Positions 1-7,527 of a stretch of 21,857 bases of DNA are shown piece after piece. Below the pieces are notes generated by a model. The model made no database searches. It was not told the origin of the DNA and saw only the letters and a program-made list of their open reading frames with translations. Source of the DNA: Chara braunii (taxonomy: Eukaryota > Streptophyta > Charophyceae > Charales > Characeae). The position numbers and the translations under genes were made by a program. The stretch spans positions 3,656,897 through 3,678,753 of the forward strand of contig BFEA01000030.1 of assembly GCA_003427395.1 (NCBI GenBank), read 5' to 3'. Within the stretch, counting starts at the first letter, position 1; each line of letters opens with the position of its first letter.

Positions 1-310
1 TAGGATTGAAATACAAACGACTTTTGGCTGAGGGTCACATTATAATTCCTCACAGAATCGGAGATAAAAAAAAGAAAATAACAGAATCACACAAAGGCAN
101 CCCCCTTTAGACCCCTTTAGCCCCTTTAAAACCAATTTATACCCCCCTCCCCCCCCCTTGACAGCCAACTCACAAAAAACGAAATGAGCCCGGATTTGGA
201 GTCCTCTGGGAGAGCGCAGAAAACCAAAAAATATATATATATTTTTTGCATGCGCAGGTACCCCGGGTGTCACGGCCGGGTGCCCGGCCGGGCGTGAGAA
301 TCTTCCTAGT
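1..310 (-). repeat. Dispersed mosaic repeat, inverted copy
   Basis: Read on the minus strand, bases 1-240 match 11075-11310 on the plus strand. Shared landmarks in order are an (AT)n run, a 'CCCAGAGGACTCCAAATC' block, a 'GAGTTGGCTGT' block, a stretch rich in AGGGG, and 'GGTCACAT' followed by an 'AATTCCTCA' block. Bases 245-300 are a GC-rich island (CCGGCCGGGC) of the type seen again at 11390-11640 and 20800-21110. The minus-strand reading frame across it is low-complexity and I do not regard it as a gene. The unresolved base near position 100 lies in a C-rich run. Confidence 0.75.
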
Positions 311-519
311 GTTTTGCCCCCAAAAAGTGTATTTTCAAACTCTTTTTGTGACCGCAGCGTAGTTTCCCCCCCAAAAAAACTTTCCTCAGAAATGTGCAGA
401 ATTCTAAGACTGCAATTGTACGGATTGTAGCGATCATCTTCACGCAATTGTGCCTAGCATTGCTAGCAACGAACCCCCCCTTTCCCCATCTTCATGGGCA
501 AATCCGATCGCCCGATTGG
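311..519. other. No gene seen; AT-rich spacer
   Basis: I see no coding signal here. The segment around 340-400 ('GTAGTTTCCCC' then an A-run and 'CTTTCCTCAG') weakly resembles 4200-4245, so it is probably another old repeat fragment. Confidence 0.4.
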
Positions 520-880
520 AGAACATTCTGCAATTATGTCTGCAAGTATGCCTGTAATTATGTCTCTAATTCTGTCTTCTATGTGACTCTGTGATTATGT
601 CTGTATTTATTTTTAAAAGGGAGACGGCCTTGAGATATCATCATTGAGCTGACCAGCCCCAGGTAATTCAGAATTACATTATTCTGCTCATCGGATTGCA
701 TCGGAATCCGAGCTCAGGTCTGTATTTCAACAGTTCATAGGTGTACCAACTGAGCTCGGCAGGCCCATTGTAATTATGTCTGTAATGTCTGTCTGACTCT
801 GTAGTTCAGTCTGTTATCATTTGTGTAGTGATGTCTCTCATGCTGTCATCTATAATCATGTCTGTACTGCATGTTCATTA
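520..880. repeat. Degenerate 'TAATTATGTCTG' satellite, split by an insertion
   Basis: Between 525 and 605 and again between 770 and 870 the sequence is built from diverged units of roughly 10-14 bases close to TAATTATGTCTG (for example CAATTATGTCTG, TAATTATGTCTC, GATTATGTCTG). The two blocks are separated by about 165 bases of unrelated sequence holding a tRNA-like segment. This suggests that the array was interrupted by an insertion. Confidence 0.6.
701..768 (-). repeat. tRNA-like (SINE-type) fragment, diverged
   Basis: On the minus strand GAGCTCAGTTGGTA (about 763-746) matches the tRNA D-arm/A-box pattern. About 35 bases further on, GCTCGGATTCCG (about 713-702) is a weak B-box match. The cloverleaf is not complete, so I read this as a decayed tRNA-derived SINE or tRNA relic, probably part of the insertion that splits the surrounding satellite. 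Confidence 0.35.
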
Positions 881-960
881 CTTTTGCCTTTTTTACATAG
901 CGTGTTTTGGGGATTTTTGCCTTTTGTACATAGCGTGTTTGGGGGAATTTTGCCACTTTA
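881..960 (+). repeat. Tandem dimer of about 32 bp
   Basis: Two adjacent units each run 'TACATAGCGTGTTT', G-rich spacer, 'TTTTGCC' (about 890-921 and 922-953). They differ at a few positions. No function is apparent. Confidence 0.6.
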
Positions 961-1527
961 CCCTTTTTTTGGTTCTTCGAGACAGACTACGCACACTGTA
1001 CTTGATGATCATCGGACACCGAAACTCAGAATCGTGCCGAAAAACCGAAAGAATCGCACTTTATTGCTTCCAAGACTTACGCACAAAACGCAAAATTAAT
1101 GTACACAAACTTCATGTCTGTAATCAATGGGGGAGGTGATTTGTCAGATGATGAACGGCAGGGCATCTTTGCACCATTCAAGTGTTCCTAACACGTCAGC
1201 CTTTTGCTGAAACGTACGGAGAACGGTACAGGCCCCCGGGACCCCCGCCGGGGCCCCGGGGCCGGGGCTCGACAACCCTGGTACAGGGGCTTGGGAGTTC
1301 ATGGGCTGTGAAATTCGTGTGAAGTGTTCCTTTCCTATGTTGGGCTGTCGCCTGGCCTGGCACGCCCGGGCCAGCTGGGCAGAGGGGGGTCGCCTGGCAA
1401 AACCAGACGGGTCACGAATGAGGCAAGGATCCCCCCCCCCAAAAAAAAAAAAAAGGACGCCCGGTCTTAACTTCGGTTTGGGTGATGGGTCATCCAGGGG
1501 GGGTTGGGGGTTATAAAGTTATAGATA
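961..1527. other. No gene seen; GC-rich island at 1228-1275
   Basis: No supported gene. At 1228-1275 there is a G/C block made of CCCCGG and GGGGCC words that is nearly self-complementary. A second GC island at about 1340-1400 (CACGCCCGGGCCAGCTGGGC) resembles the islands of the mosaic repeats elsewhere in the window. C and A homopolymers follow at 1431-1455. Confidence 0.4.
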
Positions 1528-2035
1528 GTGACTAAAGGGCTTAAAAGGGTACATTTTGGTGCCCGGTCCGGGCCGCGGGGGAGGGTAACCTGGCGACCTT
1601 TCCCCAGGGGCCATGCTAACTTTCCTTTTCTGTATCATTTGAACTTTAATGGATTGCCCAGAGGGCCCAAAGTGTCTGTGGGCGGCCCAGTGTCTTCAGT
1701 AATACAGAGGCCGGTACAGGTACTGTGCCAAATTTTCAAATGGCGAAGTACCGATCAGTCGGTGGTGACTTTCATATCCAAATTTTGGACCATTTCGTGA
1801 TTTAGTATTTATGCTTGTCATCCTTGCACAGGGGCATGCAAATCTTCCCTTTTTTTGTTTTTTCCTTCTTTTTTTTTGTTTGTATGTCGTTCCAATTTTA
1901 ACGGATGTCCCAAAGGACTTTTAGTCTTGTCAAAGTGCATTTTTTGGTTTGTCGATTTAGCTTCGGATGGACTGGTGGTGGAAGCGAACTTTAACTTCTT
2001 TTCTTTTCTTTTCTTTTCTTTTTTTGGGGGGGGGC
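1528..2035. repeat. Diverged direct duplication
   Basis: Two stretches share landmarks in order. The first has 'GGGGCCATGC', a T/C-rich run, 'TTTGAACTTTAATGGATTG' and 'CCCAGAGGGCCC' (about 1609-1670). The second has 'GGGGCATGC', a T/C-rich run, 'TTCCAATTTTAACGGATG' and 'TCCCAAAGGACTT' (about 1831-1922). A related segment carrying 'GTACATTTTGGT' / 'GTGCATTTTTTGGT' lies beside each. A (CTTTT)n run occupies about 1999-2024. Confidence 0.45.
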
Positions 2036-2070
2036 ATGACTTACGTGCCGCCAACTGAAAATATTGCTGG

Positions 2071-2138
2071 TATCAGTCTTGAAAACTGACGTATTATGAT
2101 ATTACAAAATATCAGGGGTTTGAATCCCTCTCCGTCCG
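2071..2138 (+). tRNA. 3' fragment of an organellar-type tRNA-Ser(UGA), 5' half missing
   Basis: A perfect 5-bp anticodon stem (TCAGT 2073-2077 / ACTGA 2085-2089) encloses the 7-base loop CTTGAAA with anticodon TGA at 2080-2082. A class II variable arm follows (GATATT 2098-2103, loop ACAA, AATATC 2108-2113). Then come a T arm with loop TTTGAAT (2119-2125) and the acceptor 3' strand TCCGTCC with discriminator G (2131-2138). No matching GGACGGA acceptor strand or D arm occurs upstream, so the gene is truncated and not functional. The long variable arm and the CCCTCTCCGTCC end resemble plant mitochondrial trnS-UGA as I remember it, suggesting a nuclear insertion of organellar DNA. Confidence 0.7.
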
Positions 2139-2150
2139 TTCATGTAAAAG

Positions 2151-2286
2151 AGGCAGACTAGGGAACTCTGGGCTGGAAAGCAGCTCATTGAAAGTCGCAA
2201 CAATTTTTTATTTTTTTTTTAATTAAAAAAAATAAATTGTCACTTTCATCGAGCTGCTTTCCAGCCCAGAATTCCCAAGTCTGCCT
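2151..2286. mobile_element. Fold-back element / MITE-like inverted repeat
   Basis: The left arm begins AGGCAGACTAGGGAACTCTG (2151-2170) and continues through 'GGCTGGAAAGCAGCTC'. Its reverse complement ends at 2286 with the order reversed. The arms are about 45-55 bases with few mismatches and are separated by an A/T-rich loop (about 2205-2240). A transcript would form a long hairpin. It begins 13 bases after the tRNA-Ser fragment. I see no clear target duplication. Confidence 0.75.
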
Positions 2287-2342
2287 AGTCGGAAGATCTA
2301 TATATAGCTATTAACTGCAAAAAAGGGGAAAAACAAATCTAC

Positions 2343-2505
2343 AGCTGCCAGTCCAGAAGGGCCTACTCTAAACCTGTCCTTCAGAGATTCTACGGACAGG
2401 TCCAAGGTTCGAGTCCTGGCAGCAGCAGACAGCAAAAGACTCTGAAATCCAAGAGACAATTGGAGCGGGTTGCGGGCTCAAATCCCGCTGCCCCGAGTCT
2501 CGTGG
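2343..2505 (+). repeat. tRNA-like SINE-type sequence, two T-arm-like segments
   Basis: An exact B box, GGTTCGAGTCC, lies at about 2406-2416. A second T-arm-like stem-loop, GCGGG-CTCAAAT-CCCGC, lies at about 2476-2492 and is followed by TGCCCCG. The upstream 'CTGAAATCC' and the GCGGG/CCCGC arm resemble the 3' half of a nuclear tRNA-Ser. GCTGCCA near 2345 is the reverse complement of TGGCAGC near 2425. No complete cloverleaf can be drawn, so this is a decayed tRNA or SINE head. Minus-strand translation gives 'QDSNLGP', a typical artefact of B-box sequence. Confidence 0.45.
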
Positions 2506-2689
2506 AAGTTGAGTACGCCGTAGTACGGAAAACATGAACAAACAAAAGAAGAATGCGCGAGAGAAATGAAGTGATATCTGAGTGAGCGGGTGGGCCCGCT
2601 GTGCCAACAGGTGGGCTGATCCTGGTGCGTGAAGCCCCCTACCGAACTGCATCCCTGGGTCATATCTCCAACAGCGGTGCAACAAAGGG

Positions 2690-3010
2690 TGTCGCTCCAC
2701 AACTCAACATAGGATATGTATCTGGACACAATTTGCACCGCATACATTCAGACTGATCGAAAGTTTTGAATGTACTGGGACCATCACCAGCGCAAGATAC
2801 ACTCTAGTGTGTTGTGCAGTGGAGCGAGGCCCAAAGCATCGCAAAGCTACAAGAAGCAGACAGACAAACAAGAGCATCTGATGATGATGGTAATTGCAGG
2901 GAGCATGTTTGTTTGTTTGTTTGTTTGTTTGTTTGTTTGTTTTTTGTTTTTGTTTTTTTTGCAGGGAGCATGTTTGTTTGAATCTGGATGGAATCAGATG
3001 AACACACAAA
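2690..3010 (+). repeat. Diverged direct duplication, copy 1, with (TTTG)n
   Basis: This block and 3430-3835 share landmarks in order: an 'ACAAC..A' start, 'CATACATTCAGA' / 'CATATTCATTCAGA', 'TTGAATGT', 'ACCATCA.CAGC', 'GAGCGAGG' and, at the end, 'CAGATGAACA..A' followed by 'GGGG.TACC'. Copy 1 contains a (TTTG)n microsatellite at about 2907-2942, flanked on both sides by 'GCAGGGAGCATGTTTG'. Reading frames inside it are not conserved between copies, so I do not call a gene. Confidence 0.55.
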
Positions 3011-3429
3011 AAAAGTTTGGGGCTACCCTCCCTTTGGAAACGAAGCGAAAATGGAAATCAGTCGGACAAACGAGCAAAACTTCACGAAATGATGGAAGTT
3101 CTGTCCCCCATTATGGCAGCCCCCGCCGCCGGGCCATTGTTCCCAAACTCAAAAACCGGTCATAGCTCAATTGTTTTATGGAGAGAAATGGGGAGAATCT
3201 TTCCAGGAGGCAGGAGAAGCGGTCTGAATGAGCCACGGTTTTTTCGTGCACAGAGGTGAGGTGAAGTAAAAAAAAAAGTGCATGGGGAAAAAACAAAGAA
3301 CAAAAAAGCGCATGGCGCGTAGTCCCCGAGTAAAATAAAGGAACAAAACAAAAAAGTGCATGGGAAGGTCCTAGGCTGCTGGTATGTGCCCAAAGTGGAG
3401 TGTTCACCTCCAGCCAATTGGCCTCGCAC
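3011..3429. other. No gene seen between the two duplicated blocks
   Basis: No supported coding sequence. 'AAAAAAGTGCATGGG' type words recur at about 3270-3365 as a short degenerate repeat. The open frames on both strands overlap each other and show no recognisable domain. Confidence 0.35.
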
Positions 3430-3835
3430 CACTACACAACATTCTACGTGTATATGGATGGAATATGGACCATATTCATTCAGAAAAATCCACCATCTTG
3501 AATGTTTTTACACCATCAACAGCTTCAGCTACATTTGGCGTGTGGTGAAGTGAAGCGAGGGCCAATGTGTGGCATCCTGTCTGCCATGCATGCTGCTGGT
3601 ACTGTTGTTGTTTTCCTTTTTGAGGGCTGGGGAAAAAGGCAAAACAGACACTGGCAGGGCTGGGGAAAAAGGCAAAACAGACACTGGCAGGGCTGGGGAA
3701 AAAGGCAAAACAGACACTGGCAGGGCTGGGGAAAAAGGCAAAACAGGCACTGGCACCACCAAACTCATGTGGCTGAATGGAATCCTGATTGAAGCAGATG
3801 AACAAAAGAAAGTCAGGGGTTACCAACCCCCTGTA
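3430..3835 (+). repeat. Diverged direct duplication, copy 2, with 33-bp minisatellite
   Basis: Counterpart of 2690-3010. At the place where copy 1 holds (TTTG)n, this copy holds a different tandem array (3624-3755). Each duplicate therefore gained its own tandem repeat inside the same flanking sequence. Confidence 0.55.
3624..3755 (+). repeat. 33-bp minisatellite, four units
   Basis: Four head-to-tail units start at 3624, 3657, 3690 and 3723, each beginning GGGCTGGGG and ending CACTGGCA. The first three are identical and the fourth has one A-to-G change. As 33 is a multiple of three, frames stay open across it in several phases on both strands (for example AGEKGKTDTGR repeats). I take these to be by-products. 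There are no spacers, so it is not a CRISPR array. Confidence 0.95.
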
Positions 3836-3839
3836 AAAT

Positions 3840-4020
3840 GCCCATTCCCCCGCCACCGAAACCTTGGGGGGACCAGTAGCCCATTCCCCCGCCGCCGAAA
3901 ACTTGGGAGGATTGGTAGCAGCACTTCATCAGCCCTCCTGGTGGCTCAGTCCTAGAAAAAGTGAGAAAAAAAATGAAAACCCCTCCTGGTGGCACAGTCG
4001 TAGAAAAAGTAAGAAACAAA
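3840..4020 (+). repeat. Two consecutive tandem dimers (39 bp and 48 bp)
   Basis: A 39-bp unit starting GCCCATTCCCCCGCC occurs at 3840-3878 and 3879-3917. After 15 bases a 48-bp unit starting CCCTCCTGGTGGC occurs at 3933-3980 and, partly, at 3981-4020. Confidence 0.8.
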
Positions 4021-4262
4021 AGGGGTAATTTCAGTGGAGTCACAAAAACGAGTTGTAATTGCACTATGGCCCAAGATACAGTTTGCAAATTGCGCTTTGG
4101 GCACCCTGCACCTGGCCAGAAAGCTGGGTTGTATACATTGCAGGCCCGAACTGCAATTGCAAACTGTATCTTGGCCCATGCTGCAATTATAGCTCGTCGT
4201 TGCGACTCCCGTGTAGTTTCCCCGGAAAAAGGGGTTAACTTCAGTAGAGTCACAAAAACGAA
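4021..4262. mobile_element. Hairpin element flanked by direct repeats
   Basis: Arms of about 43 bases (4049-4092 and 4154-4196) are near-perfect inverted repeats centred on 'GGCCCAAGATACAGTTTGCA'. They enclose about 60 bases of loop, so the core folds into a long hairpin. Outside the arms lie direct repeats sharing 'GGAGTCACAAAAACGA' / 'AGAGTCACAAAAACGA' (ending near 4052 and 4262), each preceded by AAGGGGT(T)AA. The structure fits a small non-autonomous fold-back transposon. Confidence 0.65.
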
Positions 4263-4286
4263 TGAAAACTGACAGTTTGGCGCACG

Positions 4287-4423
4287 TTAGACCACCAGTA
4301 CATGGCCGAAGGCAACTGGAGAACCTGTTTTTAGCCTCTCCGGAAATTCTGGAGGCCGAGTCGGCGGTCGGCGGCCTGCGAAAGGGGCCCGAGGCCAATG
4401 GCTGGCATGTACTGGTGGTTTAA
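4287..4423. mobile_element. Short TTAA-flanked TIR element (129 bp core)
   Basis: The core 4291-4419 starts ACCACCAGTACATGG and ends with the inverted form CATGTACTGGTGGT. It is flanked by TTAG (4287-4290, one change from TTAA) and TTAA (4420-4423). The interior is GC-rich with short palindromes (GGAAATTCTGG and GGCCGAGTCGGCGG areas). It has no coding capacity and belongs to the same TIR superfamily as the elements at 7331, 8527, 8797, 9678, 12687 and 14176. Confidence 0.8.
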
Positions 4424-4708
4424 AGTCTTATTTTATTATCTTTTTGGTTTTAATTTTCATTTTGAAAACATCAGCACCCAATCTACGTGCTCCATCTTCT
4501 TTCAGATTTTTTGCCTCGTTATTGCCGTGATGACTTTCTATGCGGTCTCTTTTTTATCTTTTTTTTTTTTTTTTTTATGTTCTTCCTGGGAAAGATGAGG
4601 ACTCAACCTACAGACCCACCAATTTTCCTTCGTTTTGGACCATTCCTCTGCATGTGAAAAGGCGGCAAAGTTTGCCCTTTTTTCTTTCAATAGTCACTAG
4701 CGTCTGAC
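4424..4708. other. No gene seen; T-rich
   Basis: AT-rich sequence with a T-run at 4558-4576. I find no supported feature. Confidence 0.4.
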
Positions 4709-5208
4709 CTATTTGGGCTTATCGGTTCCCAACTTCCCGTCCTCCTCCGGACTCACCTGAATGTCAGTTTTCATTGAGGGGAGTGGCAGTTTAAAGAAAA
4801 GTCGGACACAGGCGATAAACCGAGTCAGTACAGGACTACCGTCTTGTTTTGGGACCGTAACGCTCCGGATCGCTTGTTTGAAGGCGTATCGAAGGGAACA
4901 GGGGGAATCGTCTGAAGCGACGTTTTCAAGGAAATCTGTTTCATGCTTCAGCAAGAATGCCCAAACACCGTATGCCCTCGTCCTGACCGTGTACAAGTTA
5001 TAATTCTGGTTCGATACAAACATGTTGAGGGTGCACTTTGTTTGGGGGATGGCCGTAGCCATTGCAAGAATGTGAACATAGAGCAGATCCAGATGCAGAG
5101 GATGGGGAGTAGTATCTTTATCCGCCAATGGGAGCAATGAAGGGCTCCTCCACCCTCGGGATATAGACTTAAAAGTTAAAAGACTTGTCTGGGGTCGCTT
5201 CCTTCGTC
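4709..5208 (-). CDS. Unrecognised ORF, possibly a fragment
   Basis: A minus-strand frame is open from an in-frame TGA near 5208 down to the stop at 4709, about 165 codons. The first usual initiation point gives about 142 residues. The product is compositionally normal, without low complexity, and includes segments such as 'YTVRTRAYGVWAFLLKHE' and 'SLRYAFKQAIRSV'. I recognise no domain. Overlapping minus-strand frames at 5245-5545 are also open for 60-75 codons, which could mean one decayed coding region with frameshifts. There is no visible promoter or splice evidence. It could be a remnant of a host gene or transposon, or a chance ORF. Confidence 0.3.
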
Positions 5209-5569
5209 ATGCCATCATATGCCGAAGTCCAGTAGTGCGCACTATCACAGTAGTTCCTGATTTTCCTGATCAATCCATCGTTTTCCGGCGAGCTTTGCAT
5301 CCTTCATTGTCAGAACTTCAACTGGGTGTATGGGCCTCGGCACACAGGCTTTCCAAACGTGAAAACGACAAAAATGTGCCAGGCGCATCTGGCCATGTTC
5401 TAGCGGCATGTTCATTCTCGTTTTGCACATTTCGACAGACTGTGTGGTGAGGCCCTATGTGCTGTTGGCTGGTTACCTGCTGACTCCTCTGGCTGGTGTG
5501 ACATTGCTCCGAGTCCTCCGCACTCTTTTTGTAATCTTCCCCCATATGTCCATGTTTCGTCGGGTCCTC
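5209..5569. other. No confident gene; possible continuation of the decayed ORF
   Basis: Base composition is more balanced than in the flanks, and short frames overlap on both strands. Nothing here can be assigned to a family. Confidence 0.3.
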
Positions 5570-5675
5570 TTTNTTTTTAGCAANTTTTTTTTTTTTTTTT
5601 TTTTTTTTTTTAGTAACTTTNTTATTAGTTTACATTTTTATTAGTAACTTTTTTATTAGTTTACATTTTTNTTTG
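5570..5675 (+). repeat. Poly-T tract and 30-bp tandem dimer, with N bases
   Basis: A T-run of about 26 at 5585-5611 follows an unresolved base. Two 30-bp units of 'TTAGTAACTTT' + 'TTATTAGTTTACATTTT' then lie at about 5611-5671. Ns mark uncertain homopolymer lengths. Confidence 0.75.
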
Positions 5676-5787
5676 GCAAATTTAGAGAGAAAATTGCTGA
5701 CAGATCTAGCATGGAGGCTTGATGGATAAGAAGGATAATAGTACAAGTGGGACCTGTATTCTTGTAAGAAACCATTCTTGACTCACT

Positions 5788-6190
5788 AGAGTGATTGGTC
5801 TAGCGCAGTTGGCAAGGCACAGGAGTGGCATTCAGAAGGTCATGGGTTCGACTCCGATTGGCCTTGCGTACGGTCCCGGGCATACTTGGCGCCTGCCGTC
5901 TAGAGATAGCCCGTTGACCCTCCCCGCCATCGGCGCTAAGCAGATACTGCTGATTTTCGTAGCGGCATGGGTACCGAGGGGAGGAGCAGTGACGAGCCAA
6001 AAGTGCTCGGTCCTGACACTACCAGATGGCCCCTGGGCCAGTGTCGCCCACCTGCAGCTAGCATTCTAATATGGCCTTTACCCGATTCAGACCCTGTTTG
6101 ACGAATGTAGCATAAAGGGGTCACTCGCCCAGAACCCCAACTCGTGAAAAGCAGATCAACAGGCATGTTCTCTGTGTCAAAAGTCACATC
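5788..6190 (+). mobile_element. tRNA-derived SINE-like element
   Basis: An exact A box, TAGCGCAGTTGG (5801-5812), is followed 32 bases later by an exact B box, GGTTCGACTCC (5845-5855). This is an internal RNA polymerase III promoter arranged as in a tRNA gene. 'CATTCAGAAGGTC' between them is also tRNA-like. The acceptor and anticodon stems do not pair well, so this is a tRNA-derived head and not a working tRNA gene. The following 300 or so bases are unrelated to tRNA and could be the SINE body. I see no clear A-rich tail or target duplication, so the 3' limit is uncertain. The plus-strand frame with 'SGIQKVMGSTP' is a translation of the tRNA-like head. Confidence 0.55.
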
Positions 6191-6298
6191 CTAACTGAAG
6201 TAAAAGTCAATGCTAAAGGTCACAGTTGTGCCCCTGGACGAACAGTTGTAATATTCAGATATGGGAGTCGCATCTGTTCATCCAGGGGGTGTGCAGGT

Positions 6299-6394
6299 CA
6301 TGTCTATTCGAGCAGCAGATGTGTCTGTTCGTGCAGTATGTGTGTCTGTTCGTGCAGTATGTGTGTCTGTTCGAGCAGTAGGCGTGTCTGTTCA
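6299..6394 (+). repeat. 21-bp minisatellite, about 4.5 units
   Basis: Units start at 6299, 6320, 6341, 6362 and 6383 and resemble TGTGTCTGTTCGTGCAGTAT plus one base. The middle two are identical. A weaker unit, 'CATCTGTTCATCCA', lies just upstream at about 6271. The period is a multiple of three, so minus-strand translation gives a seven-residue 'NRHTYCT' repeat that I do not consider a gene. Confidence 0.9.
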
Positions 6395-6399
6395 AAGGA

Positions 6400-7326
6400 A
6401 GTCTAAAGGATAAAGTCCCAGTCGATTCAGGCATCAAGTCCAAAATTCAGGCCAGATGGCCGCAGCAGCAGCAGACCCTGAAGGGAAAGTACTGGGACAC
6501 ACACACCATGCAGAGGTCTGGGACTGAAGGAGGCCCAAAGGTGCGAATGTAGACCTCGCCAGGGGAGGCCAGCAGTATAAAGAAGCAGGCCAGCCTCCCT
6601 CGAGGACAGATCCCCAGTGGCATTCTGGCGTGGAAGTGCTGAAGGCACTTGCTGACTGGGTGAGCGCTGGCAGGATAAGCTGCGCTAAGAGAGGAAGAAG
6701 GCTGGGCGCTGGTTTGCGAGTACTAGCAGCCATAGCTGCCCCAACTAGTTAGTGTAGTAGAGGGTTAGTAATTAGTCTTCAGTGAGTAGCATTCAGAGTA
6801 GATTCTCATAGAGGGAGTGTGCATGCATGATGAGAGAAGAGAACTGAGACAGAGATCTTGAGGGAGAGAGAGAGAGAGAGAGGAAGGGGCAGATGTGCGA
6901 TGTTGGCTATGGTGAAGACATACCTGTTCTGCGTTTAACTCGTTGTTGAGAGGAGGCGCTGGATGAGCCAGGCCTCACATTGCAGTTGTATGAGAAGGAG
7001 AGACATATCGCACTGTTGGTTCTTGAACTTGAGATACTCTTATAATTTGTTGGAAATAATATGAGCTGCGCATCTTGGTTCTCATCGCATCTCTATTTGT
7101 GCCGTGTGATGGTTCATAATCTGTGTGATTGGTAACGTGGCATGCATTGCGATACACTCTGGCAAGTCGTAGACAGTCAGGTCCCTTGCAATACAGTCTC
7201 ACACGCTTTCACTGAGACAGGATATGGCTGCTTAGTTAGGGTTCCCCACGAGAGTATAATAATAGAGGCCATCTTGTCAGATTGGTTTGTGTCGCCCACC
7301 TGAAAAAATGATGCTTGTTCTTTTTT
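6400..7326. other. No confident gene; possible old LTR-like or promoter-bearing repeat
   Basis: The region has moderate GC content in its first half and a TATA-like 'AGTATAAAGAAGC' at about 6571-6583. There is a (GA)n tract at about 6861-6882 and no recognisable open frame. The composition and TATA-like site would fit a degraded LTR or 5' region of a retroelement. I cannot find matching termini, a primer-binding site or a second copy in the window. Confidence 0.25.
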
Positions 7327-7527
7327 TTAAACCATCTCTACCTCAGAGCCTCATTTTGCGAAGGCGGAATAGAACTGTGCGCCACGCTTTCCCGAACTGC
7401 CAGCATGTCCGCTTTTCATTTGTTTTGGCTGCTGCCGCCAGCCATTTTGGTGCAGTGGTGCCCGGTCTCCGAAGAGTGCGCTATATTTTTGTTTCGAGTT
7501 TGCTTGTGAAAGGTAGTGGTGGTTTAA
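7327..7527. mobile_element. TTAA-flanked TIR element (193 bp core), B-type
   Basis: The core 7331-7523 is bounded by TTAA at 7327-7330 and 7524-7527. The left end ACCATCTCTACCTCAGAGCC and the inverted right end ACCACCACTACCTTTCACAA form imperfect TIRs. Both subterminal sequences match other B-type elements (GAGCCTG side at 9673 and 14176; GTTTG..TGTGAAAGGTAGT side at 14679 and 20694). It is non-coding and abuts the decayed reverse transcriptase relic. Confidence 0.75.

Noticed and set aside
40-447. 135-codon minus-strand ORF at the window start
   Set aside because: It crosses a dispersed repeat, poly-G/poly-C runs and an unresolved base. The matching repeat at 11.1 kb has no equivalent conserved frame.
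2368-2700. 110-codon minus-strand ORF containing 'CQDSNLGP'
   Set aside because: The motif is the reverse-strand translation of a B box, and there is no other protein evidence.
2878-2884. CTGATGA as a further hammerhead core
   Set aside because: No following stem II and no GAAA in position.
3624-3755. Regular 33-bp repeats suggestive of a CRISPR array
   Set aside because: Units are directly adjacent with no spacers, and the setting is eukaryotic. It is a minisatellite.
5791-6069. 92-codon plus-strand ORF with 'SGIQKVMGSTP'
   Set aside because: This is translation through the tRNA-like SINE head (A and B boxes). Similar peptides are common annotation artefacts.
6400-7326. Solo LTR of a Ty3-type element, based on a TATA-like box
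   Set aside because: No defined termini, target duplication or second copy in the window. Kept only as a tentative note.
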